Positions 1 to 6,954 are shown, numbered from the stretch's first letter. The stretch: 9,678 nucleotides of DNA from an uncultured Prevotellaceae bacterium (GCA_947306845.1 CAMZHP010000102.1:1-9678); one strand, 5' to 3'. Made by a program: numbers and translations. Notes: generated by a model from the letters alone, not told the origin.

Positions 1-146
1 TCCGCTTCGGCCATTACGAGGATGAGTATTTCCCGCACTACAAGAACTTCCCGACAGCACGTTTCGAGAAGACTTGCCGCATCTTCCCCATCCATAAGGA
101 TATCCTGAACCTCAACCCGAGTTGGAAACAGAACGCCGGTTATTGA
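1..146 (+). CDS. SusD/RagB-family outer-membrane glycan-binding protein, C-terminal end only
   Basis: Only the last 47 codons are in the window (reading frame from base 3, TGA at 144-146); the gene begins upstream. The ending, RIFPIHKDILNLNPSWKQ followed by NAGY, matches the usual close of SusD/RagB proteins, where a Phe/Leu-Pro-Ile segment is followed by 'NPN..QNPGY'. SusD proteins are surface lipoproteins that sit over a SusC TonB-dependent transporter and capture glycan for import; a susC gene would be expected further upstream. The call rests on this C-terminal signature and on the downstream glycosidase genes, because no other part of the protein can be seen. A strong terminator follows 24 bases after the stop, so this gene probably ends its own transcription unit. 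Confidence 0.7.
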   Translation, partial: RFGHYEDEYFPHYKNFPTARFEKTCRIFPIHKDILNLNPSWKQNAGY

Positions 147-170
147 TCATGGCTTATCCTGTGACATTTT

Positions 171-199
171 CCCCCGCTGCAGCCGCAGCGGGGGATTTT
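171..199 (+). terminator. Rho-independent terminator after the SusD-like gene
   Basis: There is a perfect 10-bp GC-rich stem, CCCCCGCTGC (171-180) pairing with GCAGCGGGGG (185-194), with a 4-base loop AGCC, followed by ATTTT. A further 7-base outer pairing is possible between ACATTTT (164-170) and AAAATGT (203-209), with an 8-base bulge. It begins 24 bases after the stop at 146 and points to a separate transcription unit for the downstream enzymes. Confidence 0.85.
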
Positions 200-250
200 G
201 GTAAAATGTGCCTTCCGTAAACTTAGTCATCACAGCAATGGTTGTAAGGA

Positions 251-519
251 GAGATTATCAAAAAACGCTTCTCTTAGGAAAAAGTAATAAAAACAGGTTG
301 AATGTATAAAAACTATAAAAAGTGCCAAGGCACTCACAAAAAAGAAATAAAAAGGTTGTATGGCTAAAGAATAGAAAATATGAATGACGTAAAAATTTTT
401 CCTCCTTTTTGAGAGCGCCTTGGCGCTTTTTCGCAAGCGTGAGCGTTTCCCATACACCAACCTTATCATAAGAATGTTTTTCTATTTTTTTATCAAGCGG
501 AGCGTTTTTTGATGATCTC
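251..519. repeat. Nested inverted-duplicated (fold-back) element, about 270 bp
   Basis: Three motifs occur in the same order reading inward from each end. Outer arm: GAGATTATCAAAAAACGCT (251-269) against the reverse complement of 501-519, 18 of 19 bases identical. Middle: AGGTTGAATGTAT (295-307) against the reverse complement of about 451-462 (AGGTTGGTGTAT). Inner: the 26 bases at 317-342 against the reverse complement of 406-431, 23 of 26 identical. Each inner motif is itself a hairpin, AGTGCC-AA-GGCACT (321-334) and AGCGCC-TT-GGCGCT (414-427). Two of the three differences between the inner copies are a paired T-A to C-G change, so the stem is kept. The right half carries about 20 extra bases (432-450). 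No transposase is present. It could be a MITE-like element or a structured RNA; the class is not recognised. Confidence 0.6.
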
Positions 520-631
520 TTATAAAATGAATATGCACATTTCAGCAATGAATCAAGTGTCAATACAGAAGTGAAGCAAATAAGGATATGACAGAGATGC
601 AAAGCCTCAGAGAAAATAAATGCTGATTTGT

Positions 632-662
632 TTTGCTTTCCTCTCGGCTTTTACTATCTTTG
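632..662 (+). promoter_or_regulatory. Bacteroidetes-type sigma promoter for the glycosidase genes
   Basis: TTTG (632-635) is followed after 19 bases by TATCTTTG (655-662), an exact match to the Bacteroidetes consensus -33 TTTG and -7 TAnnTTTG at the expected spacing. Transcription should begin a few bases after 662, at about 667-670. That is at or just before the ATG at 671, so the mRNA would have almost no leader. The position also argues against translation from the ATG at 620. Confidence 0.65.
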
Positions 663-670
663 CGAAATAT

Positions 671-3349
671 ATGATGAGAGTTAGATTTTGCCTTCTGATA
701 CTATGGTGCAGCTTGTTCTTGGGCGTTCAGGCGCAGGATGTGTGCCGCTATGTTGACCCGCGCATTGGAAGCGAGGGGGTGGGGCGCACCTTCCCCGGTC
801 CCTGCATGCCGTTCGGTATGGTAAAGCCGGGTCCGGACTGCGGGGTCAAACCCAATGCAGGATGGGCACCCATGCCAGAACCAGTCACGGGTTTCTCGCA
901 GACGCATGTCAGCGGCACCGGCGGCGGTCAGAAATACGGCAATATCCTCATCCAGCCGATGGCGGAGAATGGGCCACAGGAACAACTGCGCACCACCGAG
1001 CAGGTCAGCCTGGGCTATTACGCCACCACCTTTGAGAATGGCATCCGCACGGAAATCACCACTGCGGAGCGTTGTGCGCTCTACCGCATCCATTATCCAA
1101 AAGCCGGACAGTTGTTCGTTGATGCCACCCATTATCTGGGCAAGAGCGATATCCCCGACCTGCGCGAGGCACAGCAGTTTGTCAGTGCTGGCGTGGAGGT
1201 GGTTTCCGACCATGAGGTGAGGGGCTACTCTACCATCCGGGGTGGGTGGAACAATGGCGATGCCTACACGGTTTATTTTGCCCTTGTTGCAGACCGGCCA
1301 TTCACCGCACAGACGAGTCCGACAGGTCCGACTTGTCCGACCAAGGCTCACCTGCTTTTCACCGACACCTGCGTCAATGTCAAGGTGGGGATCTCCTTCG
1401 TGAGCACCATGCAGGCCAACCGCAACATCACTCCCAATACCTTTGAGCAGCAGTTGGAAGACTTGCGTGAGGCATGGCGACCGCTCCTCAGCCGCATTGC
1501 ACCGGCCACCAAGGATGAGCGTCAGTTGCGGATGTTCTACACCGCTCTCTATCACACGATGATTATGCCGGTGGACCGCACCGGTGAGAATCCTAAATGG
1601 ACGGATGCTCCTTATTATGACGACTATTATGCCATCTGGGACACCTATCGCACCTCGTCACCCCTGCTCACGCTCATCGCTCCCGACCGTCAGCGCGACA
1701 TCATCCGTTCCATGCTCCATATCTACCGCCGTGAGGGGTATCTTCCCGAGGGGCGCAGCGGCAACTGCAACGGGCGCACCCAGGGGGGCAGCAATGCGGA
1801 GGTGGTGATCGCGGATGCCTGTGCGAAACACCTTGACGGCATCGACTATGAATGGGCGCTCGAGGCGATGCTCAAGGATGCCACCGTGCCGCCGGGCGGC
1901 AATGAGGAGAAAGAGGGTAGGGGCGGACTGGCTTACTACAATACGCTGGGATATATCCCGTATGGTGTCGACCGGGCCGGCAACCGCACCATCGAGTATG
2001 CCTTTGACGACTATTGCATCGCTGTGGTGGCGCATGCCCTCGGCTACGACGATGTGGCCTCGGAATATGGCCAGAAAGCGGGCAACTGGAAGAACCTGTT
2101 TCGCAAGGACTATGAGTTTGATGGCATGAGGGGGTTCATCATGCCGCGTGACGAGAAGGGAAACTGGCTCGACAGCGTGCCCTGGGGTAAGTCAAAAGTG
2201 TTCCATCCGCGCATTCCCTATACCCCCACCACCAAGGTCGCACCTTGGTACCTGCCGTGGTGGTCCACTTTCTTCTATGAGGCGACATCAGAGGAATATT
2301 CTCTCAATATCCCCCATGACGTGCCGGGATTGATAGAGGCATGCGGTGGCGATGAGGCTTTCCGGCAGCGGCTCGACTTGTTTTTTGAGAAGAAATACTA
2401 TAATGTGGCGAATGAGCCGTCTTTCCTCACGCCCTGTCTCTACCATTGGATAGGACGGCCCGACCTCAGTACCCGCCGCGTGCATGAGATTATCGATAAC
2501 AATTATTCCGACACGCCCAATGGTCTGCCTGGCAATGATGATTCGGGTGCCATGTCGTCGTGGCTCGCGTTCCACATGATGGGGCTCTATCCCAATGCGG
2601 GGCACGACTATTACCTGCTTACCCTTCCGATGCTTTCAGAGGGCTATACGATGCTCCTGCCTAACGGCAAGACTTTGCAAGTGTCACTAAGAGGAAAGGG
2701 TGACACATACGCCTATGCCACACTCAACGGGAAAAGGCTTGACGATGCCCGCATCACTCACGATCAACTGATGAAGGGCGGGCAATTGGTGTTCTGGAAA
2801 AAAGAGGAACAACCAGTTTCCGCAAGCACTACAGCGACGACCGTGCCGCTCACGGCCATCACACCTGCAATGCCTGCCCGACCTGTCACCCCCATCGTGG
2901 AATCGCAAATCTCCTATACGCTCAACCGCCAGTTCCGCACCTGGCCGCTCTCCATGGAATGGATGGGTGACCAACTTCTGGTAAGATGCAACAAGGCCAT
3001 CTACAGGATTCCACAGGGTGTGGTGGAACAGGCCGACGGCTTCTGCTGGGACAGTCCGCAGCGTGATGGCGCGACCTATATCGCTGAGGGCACCTTTGCC
3101 TTTATCTCACGCAAGGCATTGGATACACTGCTGAAAGAAAGGAAATTTATCTACGATGGAATCACCTGGAGGGAAATCTCCCGTTCGGAAGACACCATTA
3201 CGGTGCGGGCGGACATCGACCGTACCGAGATGACCGTCTCGCTGACACATCCCTTGCCGTTGGTGCTCAGCATGTGCAAGAATCCCTTAGGTATCGACTG
3301 GAATATCAAATTATATGAACTCAACTTTCTCAAGTTGAAAGGAGTGTAG
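671..3349 (+). CDS. Exported GH92 alpha-mannosidase with an extra C-terminal domain
   Basis: Glycoside hydrolase family 92 members are calcium-dependent, inverting exo-alpha-mannosidases. From the start chosen here the protein has 892 residues. A signal peptide (Arg-rich start, hydrophobic core, cleavage after VQA at about residue 20) precedes the GH92 beta-sandwich opening YVDPRIGSEGVGRTFPG and the GFSQTHVSGTGGG motif. In the catalytic (alpha/alpha)6 part I see WDTYR, Glu537 in FYEATSEEYSLNIPHD (aligned with the family's catalytic acid), NEPS (Glu582) and GLPGNDDSG with Asp623/Asp624 (base region), so the active site looks intact. The GH92 core ends near residue 710. A Thr/Pro/Ala-rich linker (about 714-740) then leads to about 150 unrecognised residues. 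An upstream ATG at 620 is in frame, but it would precede the promoter's -7 element and add a second hydrophobic stretch, so 671 (or 674) is preferred. Linkage specificity cannot be read. The stop codon lies inside an 8-bp repeat array. Confidence 0.9.
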   Translation: MMRVRFCLLILWCSLFLGVQAQDVCRYVDPRIGSEGVGRTFPGPCMPFGMVKPGPDCGVKPNAGWAPMPEPVTGFSQTHVSGTGGGQKYGNILIQPMAENGPQEQLRTTEQVSLGYYATTFENGIRTEITTAERCALYRIHYPKAGQLFVDATHYLGKSDIPDLREAQQFVSAGVEVVSDHEVRGYSTIRGGWNNGDAYTVYFALVADRPFTAQTSPTGPTCPTKAHLLFTDTCVNVKVGISFVSTMQANRNITPNTFEQQLEDLREAWRPLLSRIAPATKDERQLRMFYTALYHTMIMPVDRTGENPKWTDAPYYDDYYAIWDTYRTSSPLLTLIAPDRQRDIIRSMLHIYRREGYLPEGRSGNCNGRTQGGSNAEVVIADACAKHLDGIDYEWALEAMLKDATVPPGGNEEKEGRGGLAYYNTLGYIPYGVDRAGNRTIEYAFDDYCIAVVAHALGYDDVASEYGQKAGNWKNLFRKDYEFDGMRGFIMPRDEKGNWLDSVPWGKSKVFHPRIPYTPTTKVAPWYLPWWSTFFYEATSEEYSLNIPHDVPGLIEACGGDEAFRQRLDLFFEKKYYNVANEPSFLTPCLYHWIGRPDLSTRRVHEIIDNNYSDTPNGLPGNDDSGAMSSWLAFHMMGLYPNAGHDYYLLTLPMLSEGYTMLLPNGKTLQVSLRGKGDTYAYATLNGKRLDDARITHDQLMKGGQLVFWKKEEQPVSASTTATTVPLTAITPAMPARPVTPIVESQISYTLNRQFRTWPLSMEWMGDQLLVRCNKAIYRIPQGVVEQADGFCWDSPQRDGATYIAEGTFAFISRKALDTLLKERKFIYDGITWREISRSEDTITVRADIDRTEMTVSLTHPLPLVLSMCKNPLGIDWNIKLYELNFLKLKGV
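1317..1341 (+). repeat. Three GTCCGAC units at 9-bp period inside the GH92 coding region
   Basis: GTCCGAC occurs at 1317-1323, 1326-1332 and 1335-1341, exactly 9 bases apart, giving the in-frame peptide SPTGPTCPT. The repeat lies in the N-terminal beta-sandwich part of the first GH92 enzyme, probably in a surface loop. It looks like a short tandem-repeat insertion that keeps the frame because its period is a multiple of three. Confidence 0.7.
3321..3338 (+). other. Perfect 7-bp hairpin at the end of the first GH92 gene
   Basis: TCAACTT (3321-3327), loop TCTC, AAGTTGA (3332-3338). It lies within the last ten codons and just before the 8-bp repeat array. There is no T-run after it, so it is not a typical terminator. 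It might protect or pause the transcript, or be chance. Confidence 0.4.
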
Positions 3350-3373
3350 GAGTGTGGGAGTATAGGAGTGTAG
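3341..3373 (+). repeat. 8-bp tandem repeat (GGAGTGTA), four units, spanning the GH92 stop codon
   Basis: The units are GGAGTGTA, GGAGTGTG, GGAGTATA and GGAGTGTA, plus a final G. The stop codon TAG of the upstream gene (3347-3349) is formed at the first unit junction, so the last residues (GV) are repeat-encoded. A matching array in the opposite orientation lies at 3429-3461, making an imperfect inverted repeat around a 55-bp centre. Confidence 0.8.
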
Positions 3374-3428
3374 ACATTACTCCTGCAAATGACAGTCTCT
3401 GCTGACGATGAGCAAGCAGTTCTATTGT

Positions 3429-3461
3429 CTAAACTTCTAATCTCCTAAACTCCAAAACTCC
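3429..3461 (-). repeat. 8-bp tandem repeat, inverted partner of 3341-3373
   Basis: Read on the minus strand the units are GGAGTTTT, GGAGTTTA, GGAGATTA and GAAGTTTA, then G. This matches the array at 3341-3373 at 25 of 33 positions, in inverted orientation. The two arrays fill much of the 143-bp gap between the GH92 genes and could pair as an imperfect stem in the transcript. The remaining bases of the gap show no promoter consensus. Confidence 0.7.
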
Positions 3462-3492
3462 AAAAAGTGGAGCAAAAGCGAACTTGAATTAT

Positions 3493-6400
3493 ATGAATAG
3501 AATTCTTACCATATATGTTGCCCTCCTTTTAGCGATGGCTGCTTCTGCCCAGGAAAAGACACCTGAGCAGATGGGGGGTGTCTATTACGCCTATCCCGTC
3601 CATCACGTGCTGATCAATCCTGCACCGCCGGAGGGGTATCAGCCTTTCTATATCTCACACTATGGCAGGCATGGTTCACGGTGGTTGCCTTCCGACAGCC
3701 GGTATGAGTGGGTCATTGCGCAGTTGGCTGACAAGAAGAACCTGACTGCGGAGGGAAAGAGACTGCGCAAACAACTGGAAAAGGTGTGGCGCAATGCCCG
3801 TGGAAATGGCGGTCAACTCACTCCGCTGGGCGGACGGCAGCATGAGGAAATCGCCGACCGCATGATTACCAATTTCCCCGGAGTTTTTACTGAGGGCTCA
3901 CTCGTCCGTGCCCGTTCGAGTGTGGTGCCGCGCTGTGCCGCCAGTATGGGCCATTTCATTTCGAAAATACGCAGCCGCTGTCCGTTGGTGCATATCGACA
4001 GCGCCACCGACTCGGCCGACATGAGTTATATCGCATATACCACACCTGAACTCAAAAAGATAGAGAAAGGTCCGTTTGCCAAGATGCACGGCAGTCCCGA
4101 CCGTCTGATGCATCTCTTGTTCAAAAATCCATCGTCGGTCAGCGAACCAGAGAAACTCATGAGCGAACTTCACACCATCGCCTCTGATATCCAGGACCTC
4201 GGCGACCCCTCATTCCGCTTCGACCTCTATTGGCTGTTCACAGCAGGGGAGATGCGTGATGTCTATGAGCGAAACAACGAGCGGATGGCTTATTGCAATG
4301 GCAGTGACCCGCGCACGGGAGGCGAACCTGCACGCTCAGCGCTCTCGCTGTGGCATGACATGGAGACGAGGGCCGACGTGGCTGTCCAACGGACTGGCTC
4401 ATCGGCAGACCTCCGCTTCGGACACGACACCAATCTCTACCGACTGCTGACCCTGATGCAGGCTTCCTCTGCACAGAACGGTCAAATGGATGAGATACTG
4501 CCCATGGCGGCCAACATGCAGATGATTTTCTATCGGGGACAGAAAGGGGAGGTCATCGTGCGCCTGTTGCACAACGAAAGGGATTTTTCTCTTCCCATCC
4601 CTGCAGTCATGGAGCACTATTACCGATGGAGCGACATCAAGGCATATATGGTCGACCGCATCCACCGTCTGGAGCATGAGCGCCAACTGGTCGCCCTCAA
4701 CACGATGGCGGGCACCGCTCAGGCCAACACCCTGTCCGCAGGACTGTTCGGCAAGGGCAGCGAGGAGCATGGGCAGACGCTGCCTGCCGTACTCGTTCCC
4801 AACGGACAGAATTTCTGGACTCCGCAGACGCGGGACACGGAGAAGAAGTGCATCGCTCCTTTCTATTACGCCGACTCGCTGTGGCAGGGCATGCGCAACT
4901 CTCATTGGATAGTGGGCGGATGCACACAGGATTATGGCTCGTTCACCATCGCTGCCCTCGGTGGGCAGTTGCGCACGGCTCCGGAAAAAAGGGCCACACG
5001 GTTCTCTCATGACGATGAGGTGTCGCATCCGCATTATTATGCGGTCAATCTGCCTGACGAACACCTGCGTGTGGAACTGACGGCTTCTGCCCATGGGGCC
5101 ATCATGCGGATCACTCCCAATCATGACCAACAGGTGCATATTGTCATGCAAACCAACAGCGACGAGGGTGAGGGGAATACACTCATCGATCCTGCCGCCC
5201 GCCGTGTCTATGGCTGCAATCCCGTTCACCGCATCTATCAAGGATGGGGTGAGCGTGCAGGATTCAGCGGTCATCTGTTGATGGAATACTCGGATACTCC
5301 TGCAGACTACGGAACCTTCGTGGCTGATGCCGTGGAGAAAGGAAAAACAGCTATCGGCGGTAAGGAGCAGTCGGGTGTGTGGCTGACATTCGAGTGCAAG
5401 GCGGGTCAACCCATCGTCCTGAGGATGGCGTCATCGTTCACCGGCCGTGAGGGCTGTGAGCGCAATATGACTGCCGAGGTGGCGGGCAAGGAATTTGAGA
5501 CCATGATGGCCGGGGCTGCACAGACATGGACGGACCGGTTGCACACCATCGATGTGGAGGGGGATGACGAGAGCATCATCCATCAGTTCTATGGCGCGCT
5601 ATACCGTTCCTCGTTCCTGCCACGTCTGCTGAGCGACGCCGACGGTGCCTATCCGCGCTTTGCCGGCAATGGTTCCATCATGAGGGGCACGCGGTCTGTC
5701 TATACGGATTTCTCCATGTGGGACACCTATCGGGCGCTCCATCCACTGTATAACATCATCGTTCCCGATGTCTCTTCCGACATGATGCAGTCGTTGGTCA
5801 ATATGGCGGAGGAGGGCGGTTGGTTGCCCATATTCCCCTGCTGGAATTCCTACACGGCGGCGATGATTGGTGACCACTGCGCTGCCACTTTGGCGGATGC
5901 CTACATTAAGGGGATACGTGGATTCGATGCGGAGAGGGCTTATAGGGCAATGCGCCGCAACGCCTTTGAGTCACCTGCCTCTGACACAGACTACCGCAAT
6001 GGCATGGGACGGCGTGCCCTCAGGTCTTATCTTCAGTGGGGCTACATCCCGATGGAGGACTCCGTGGCGGAGGCTTTTCATACCAACGAGCAGACTTCCC
6101 GCACCCTGGAGTATGCTTTTGATGACTTCGCCGTGGCGCAGATGGCTGCGGCGCTCAGCCATGCAGACGATGCCAAGATGCTCATGCGGCGGTCGGCTAA
6201 CTGGCGCAACGTCATCAACCCACGCACGGGCTATGCTGACGGAAGACATCAGAACGGAAAGTTTGAGAACAACACCGACTTTATCCACCGCAAGAGTTTC
6301 ATCACCGAGGGGGCTGCCTGCCATTACACTTGGTATGTGCCGCATGACCCCAAGGGGTTGATGGATGTGATGGGGGGCCGTGACGCTTTCGTGGCTCGGC

Positions 6401-6846
6401 TGGACTCGATGTTCACCGAGGGGCGCTACTGGCATGGCAACGAACCCTGTCATCAGGTGCCTTATATGTTTGGTTATGCGGGGCGTCCTGACCTGACACA
6501 GAAATGGGTGCGCCATATTCTGCAGACGGAATACAACGACACGCCGGGCGGACTGTCGGGCAACGATGATGCGGGGCAGATGTCGGCTTGGTATGTGTTC
6601 TCTGCGATGGGATTCTATCCCGTCTGTCCTGCCACCAAGGAGTATGTGCTGGGCTCACCGCTCTTCCGGCGGGTCACCATCAACCCCTCCAAAGGCATTC
6701 CCTTCACCATCGAGGCTCCTGGGGCAGACAATGTTCATCCCTATGTCAGGGAGGCTGCTCTCAATGGCGTGCCCCTCAAAGGCTGCACCATCTCACATGA
6801 TGACATCATTAGGGGAGCGAAGCTCCAATTGAAGATTGAAGATTGA
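3493..6846 (+). CDS. Exported histidine acid phosphatase-GH92 alpha-mannosidase fusion
   Basis: The protein has 1117 residues with a signal peptide ending about AASA (residue 19). Residues about 25-395 form a clade-2 histidine phosphatase. YGRHGSR gives the RHG motif (59-61, nucleophile His60), RARSSVVPR (139-147) fits the conserved Arg region, and FGHDTNLYRL gives the HD motif (His311/Asp312) as in AppA phytase and glucose-1-phosphatase. The usual Pro of RHGxRxP is absent (RHGSRWL). From about residue 400 a full GH92 mannosidase follows: DYGSF, DFSMWDTYRALHPL, Glu939 in ITEGAACHYTWYVPHD (catalytic acid), HGNEPCHQ (Glu984) and GLSGNDDAG (Asp1025/Asp1026). One secreted chain therefore carries a phosphomonoesterase and an exo-alpha-mannosidase, suggesting a phosphorylated mannose glycan. 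The ATG at 3493 is chosen over an in-frame TTG at 3484. The C-terminus (LKIED, stop) is encoded by a 7-bp repeat. Substrate and linkage are unknown. Confidence 0.9.
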   Translation: MNRILTIYVALLLAMAASAQEKTPEQMGGVYYAYPVHHVLINPAPPEGYQPFYISHYGRHGSRWLPSDSRYEWVIAQLADKKNLTAEGKRLRKQLEKVWRNARGNGGQLTPLGGRQHEEIADRMITNFPGVFTEGSLVRARSSVVPRCAASMGHFISKIRSRCPLVHIDSATDSADMSYIAYTTPELKKIEKGPFAKMHGSPDRLMHLLFKNPSSVSEPEKLMSELHTIASDIQDLGDPSFRFDLYWLFTAGEMRDVYERNNERMAYCNGSDPRTGGEPARSALSLWHDMETRADVAVQRTGSSADLRFGHDTNLYRLLTLMQASSAQNGQMDEILPMAANMQMIFYRGQKGEVIVRLLHNERDFSLPIPAVMEHYYRWSDIKAYMVDRIHRLEHERQLVALNTMAGTAQANTLSAGLFGKGSEEHGQTLPAVLVPNGQNFWTPQTRDTEKKCIAPFYYADSLWQGMRNSHWIVGGCTQDYGSFTIAALGGQLRTAPEKRATRFSHDDEVSHPHYYAVNLPDEHLRVELTASAHGAIMRITPNHDQQVHIVMQTNSDEGEGNTLIDPAARRVYGCNPVHRIYQGWGERAGFSGHLLMEYSDTPADYGTFVADAVEKGKTAIGGKEQSGVWLTFECKAGQPIVLRMASSFTGREGCERNMTAEVAGKEFETMMAGAAQTWTDRLHTIDVEGDDESIIHQFYGALYRSSFLPRLLSDADGAYPRFAGNGSIMRGTRSVYTDFSMWDTYRALHPLYNIIVPDVSSDMMQSLVNMAEEGGWLPIFPCWNSYTAAMIGDHCAATLADAYIKGIRGFDAERAYRAMRRNAFESPASDTDYRNGMGRRALRSYLQWGYIPMEDSVAEAFHTNEQTSRTLEYAFDDFAVAQMAAALSHADDAKMLMRRSANWRNVINPRTGYADGRHQNGKFENNTDFIHRKSFITEGAACHYTWYVPHDPKGLMDVMGGRDAFVARLDSMFTEGRYWHGNEPCHQVPYMFGYAGRPDLTQKWVRHILQTEYNDTPGGLSGNDDAGQMSAWYVFSAMGFYPVCPATKEYVLGSPLFRRVTINPSKGIPFTIEAPGADNVHPYVREAALNGVPLKGCTISHDDIIRGAKLQLKIED
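6814..6826 (+). other. Small hairpin at the end of the fusion gene
   Basis: GGAGC (6814-6818), loop GAA, GCTCC (6822-6826). It ends two bases before the 7-bp repeat array and lies inside the coding sequence. The arrangement, hairpin then tandem repeat at the gene end, parallels 3321-3373. Confidence 0.35.
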
Positions 6847-6873
6847 AGATTGAAGATTGAAAATTGAAGATTG
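6828..6873 (+). repeat. 7-bp tandem repeat (ATTGAAG), about 6.6 units, spanning the GH92 stop codon
   Basis: ATTGAAG is repeated from 6828 to 6873, with one unit altered to ATTGAAA (6856-6862) and a partial last unit ATTG. The fusion gene's TGA (6844-6846) falls in the third unit. Because 7 is not a multiple of 3 and each unit contains TGA, all three forward frames stop within three units. Confidence 0.9.
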
Positions 6874-6884
6874 CTTCTCCGTAT

Positions 6885-6903
6885 GTTGCGTTTTTGACGC
6901 AAC
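6885..6903 (+). other. Intergenic hairpin before the GH89 gene, possible weak terminator or processing site
   Basis: GTTGCGT (6885-6891), loop TTTTG, ACGCAAC (6897-6903) is a perfect 7-bp stem. It has no T-run after it, so full termination is unlikely. It sits in the 108-bp gap before the GH89 gene. The rest of that gap (6904-6954) is A-rich leader with no consensus promoter seen. Confidence 0.45.
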
Positions 6904-6954
6904 CTCCACATGCGAATCATATATCCAATACCCTAAATCCTTCAAAAATAAGCA

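Larger units (their letters stand above)
200..670. other. AT-rich gene-free spacer with an inverted-repeat element and a promoter
   Basis: This stretch has no convincing gene. It is much richer in A and T than the flanking genes. It holds the inverted-duplicated element at 251-519 and the promoter at 632-662, both listed separately. In 520-631 I see no repeat, RNA gene or conserved site, apart from an 8-base match CAGCAATG (543-550) to 233-240. Minus-strand open frames here encode only Phe-, Leu- and Lys-rich low-complexity peptides and are treated as chance. Confidence 0.7.

Noticed and set aside
233..550. CAGCAATG on both sides of the inverted element as a target-site duplication
   Set aside because: The copies are 10 and 23 bases away from the arm ends, so they do not directly flank the element; kept only as a note.
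230..602. Minus-strand open frames (114 and 79 codons) between the SusD end and the first GH92 gene
   Set aside because: The peptides are low-complexity, rich in Phe, Leu and Lys, and follow from AT-rich DNA; they overlap each other and the inverted-repeat element, and show no recognisable motif.
620..670. ATG at 620 as the start of the first GH92 gene
   Set aside because: The promoter -7 element at 655-662 lies inside this stretch, and the ATG at 671 gives a normal signal peptide; the extra 17 residues would add a second hydrophobic segment.
3484..3492. TTG at 3484 as the start of the fusion gene
   Set aside because: An ATG three codons later (3493) gives a standard signal peptide; nothing favours the rarer start.
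4399..5409. Long open frame of 336 codons on the minus strand, and similar ones at 701-1555 and 7552-8697
   Set aside because: They lie antisense to strongly supported enzyme genes, have no recognisable domains and are explained by the GC-rich codon use of the + strand genes.
6828..6873. CRISPR-like repeat array
   Set aside because: The repeats are 7 bp and directly adjacent with no spacers; this is a simple tandem repeat.
6882..6889. TATGTTGC as a second promoter -7 element before the GH89 gene
   Set aside because: It misses the TTTG of the consensus and lies within a hairpin; no matching -33 element was found at proper spacing.
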